From Xylanibacter muris (GTDB lineage: Bacteria; Bacteroidota; Bacteroidia; Bacteroidales; Bacteroidaceae): a DNA stretch of 64,000 bases. The notes beneath the pieces were generated by a model that worked only from the letters and a program-made list of their open reading frames with translations, ran no database searches and had not been told where the DNA came from. A program made the position numbers and the translations under genes. Below, one piece after another: positions 62,949 to 64,000 of this stretch. The DNA lies in the NCBI RefSeq assembly GCF_013166605.1, contig NZ_JABKKF010000001.1, positions 1 to 64,000 of the forward strand, read 5' to 3'. Numbering within the stretch: position 1 is the stretch's first letter; each line of letters opens with the position of its first letter.

Positions 62949-64000
62949 TTAGTTCTTATAATTACGTGTCTGAACCTTAATTGCCTCATATTCGAGAGGT
63001 TCTTTGATAAGTTCAGGAGCTTTTTCATCGCTGCCCTGATACTCCCAGCAACCTACATAGAAGAAGTTCTCGTCGTCACGCTTTGCTTCACCCTCCTCTG
63101 TCTGGTACTCTTCGCGGAAATGACCGCCACAAGATTCATTACGTGAGAGTGCATCATAAGCAACAAGCTCACCCATTGTAATAAAGTCACGAAGATGGAT
63201 AGCCTTGTCAAGCTCTATATTCAAGCCTTCTTTAGTACCCGGAATGAAAAGATTTGTCTCAAACTCCTTGCGTATCTTCTTTATCTTTGCAAGGCCTTCT
63301 TTAAGACCTTCCGCTGTACGTCCCATACCTACATGCTCCCACATTACATGGCCAAGCTCCTTATGTATAGAATCAACAGAACGCTTACCCTTTATATTCA
63401 TCAGACGGTCGATCTCTGACTGAACGGCCTTCTCTGCCGCTTCAAACTCAGGAAGATCAGTAGACAGACGCGGCCATATTTCCTGGTCGGCAAGATAGTT
63501 CTGAATAGTATAAGGCAATACAAAATAACCGTCGGCAAGACCCTGCATGAGGGCAGATGCACCAAGACGGTTTGCACCATGGTCAGAGAAATTACACTCA
63601 CCGATAGCGAACAAACCTGTTATTGTGGTCATAAGCTCATAGTCTACCCATATACCACCCATAGTATAATGGATGGCCGGATAAATCATCATCGGATTAT
63701 AATACTTCACACCGTTAACCTCATTTGCAAACTCACCGGGGTTGACGTCTGTTATCTCCTCATACATATCAAACAGGTTGCCATAACGCTGACGAACGAC
63801 ATCAATACCAAGACGCTCGATACTCTCCGAGAAGTCGAGGAATACGGCAAGACCTGTATTGTTGACACCGAATCCTTTATCGCAACGCTCCTTGGCTGCA
63901 CGTGAAGCCACGTCACGCGGTACAAGATTTCCAAATGCCGGATAGCGGCGCTCCAGATAATAGTCACGATCCTCTTCCGGAATGTCACTGCCTTTCTTTG
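62949..64000 (-). CDS. sdhA: Succinate dehydrogenase/fumarate reductase flavoprotein subunit (partial)
   Basis: C-terminal 350 codons; the N-terminal FAD-binding part lies beyond the right edge. In-frame sequence continues to base 64000 (KKGSDIPEEDRDYYLERRY), so the GTG at 63911 is not a start. Visible features are HYTMGGIWVD (active-site region), LFAIGECNFSDHGANRLGASALMQGLADG (FAD and substrate contacts) and the C-terminal helical domain. The membrane cytochrome subunit gene is presumably further upstream, outside the window. Confidence 0.93.
   Translation of the reverse strand, partial: KKGSDIPEEDRDYYLERRYPAFGNLVPRDVASRAAKERCDKGFGVNNTGLAVFLDFSESIERLGIDVVRQRYGNLFDMYEEITDVNPGEFANEVNGVKYYNPMMIYPAIHYTMGGIWVDYELMTTITGLFAIGECNFSDHGANRLGASALMQGLADGYFVLPYTIQNYLADQEIWPRLSTDLPEFEAAEKAVQSEIDRLMNIKGKRSVDSIHKELGHVMWEHVGMGRTAEGLKEGLAKIKKIRKEFETNLFIPGTKEGLNIELDKAIHLRDFITMGELVAYDALSRNESCGGHFREEYQTEEGEAKRDDENFFYVGCWEYQGSDEKAPELIKEPLEYEAIKVQTRNYKN

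Overview
The window is chromosomal DNA of a Bacteroidales bacterium (Bacteroidota), probably of the Prevotellaceae/Muribaculaceae/Bacteroidaceae group. Evidence: many promoters carry the Bacteroidota -7 box TAnnTTTG and there are few Shine-Dalgarno sequences; secreted proteins end in short Bacteroidales-type C-terminal sorting-like modules; and the gene families are typical of the order (S46 dipeptidyl peptidase, GLUG protein, DUF3943, TlpA/outer-membrane barrel operon behind an ECF sigma factor, hybrid histidine kinase, fused SpmA-SpmB, FprA flavodiiron protein). No rRNA, tRNA, CRISPR array or complete insertion sequence was found. Genus-level assignment is not possible from the sequence alone.

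Layout. 1-141: N-terminal fragment of a probable ISAon1-type transposase. 142-1229: gene-free and repeat-rich (two REP-like doublets, one copy of a ~180-bp element with a 22-bp-period array). 1230-9754: secreted M6 metalloprotease and a 2067-residue GLUG surface protein. 9755-10268: terminator, a perfect 21-bp inverted repeat and another REP-like cluster. 10269-16433 (minus): ECF sigma factor, membrane anti-sigma-like protein, TlpA-like protein whose two catalytic cysteines are serines, and a TonB-receptor-like barrel. 16935-23899 (plus): SpmAB, flippase, DPP7-type S46 peptidase, heparinase II/III-like protein. 23990-28036 (minus): DEAD-box helicase, ACT protein and phenylacetate-CoA ligase. 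28496-29032: LOG-family protein. 29161-32760: GH5-GH43 multimodular hemicellulase with a 24-bp palindrome upstream. 32999-41896 (minus): Wzx/Wzy-type polysaccharide cluster (chain-length protein, flippase, GT2-acetyltransferase fusion, EpsG-like polymerase, four more glycosyltransferases). 42654-44793: FprA and a PfkB kinase. 44934-46163: M16 peptidase. 46284-56096 (minus): S41 protease, ParE, GNAT-like protein, THUMP-like methyltransferase, VanX-like dipeptidase, DUF3943 protein and a repeat-rich surface protein. 56457-60849 (minus): hybrid histidine kinase, sigma-54 activator and a 67-residue secreted protein. 61144-62052: AraC regulator. 62146-64000 (minus): iron-sulfur and truncated flavoprotein subunits of succinate dehydrogenase/fumarate reductase.

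The strongest new lead is a compact signalling unit at 56457-60849. A hybrid kinase and an NtrC-type activator lie directly upstream of a textbook sigma-54 promoter (56718-56734) preceded by three phased TGTGGAA sites, and that promoter can only read into a tiny secreted protein of unknown function. Other leads are the two inverted copies of the array element (854-1030 and 42227-42406), covarying REP-like hairpin doublets, the redox-dead TlpA protein in a sigma-controlled operon, an ~80-nt conserved block found twice (9751-9832 and 19785-19863), and a possible leader RNA or sRNA upstream of the phenylacetate-CoA ligase gene.
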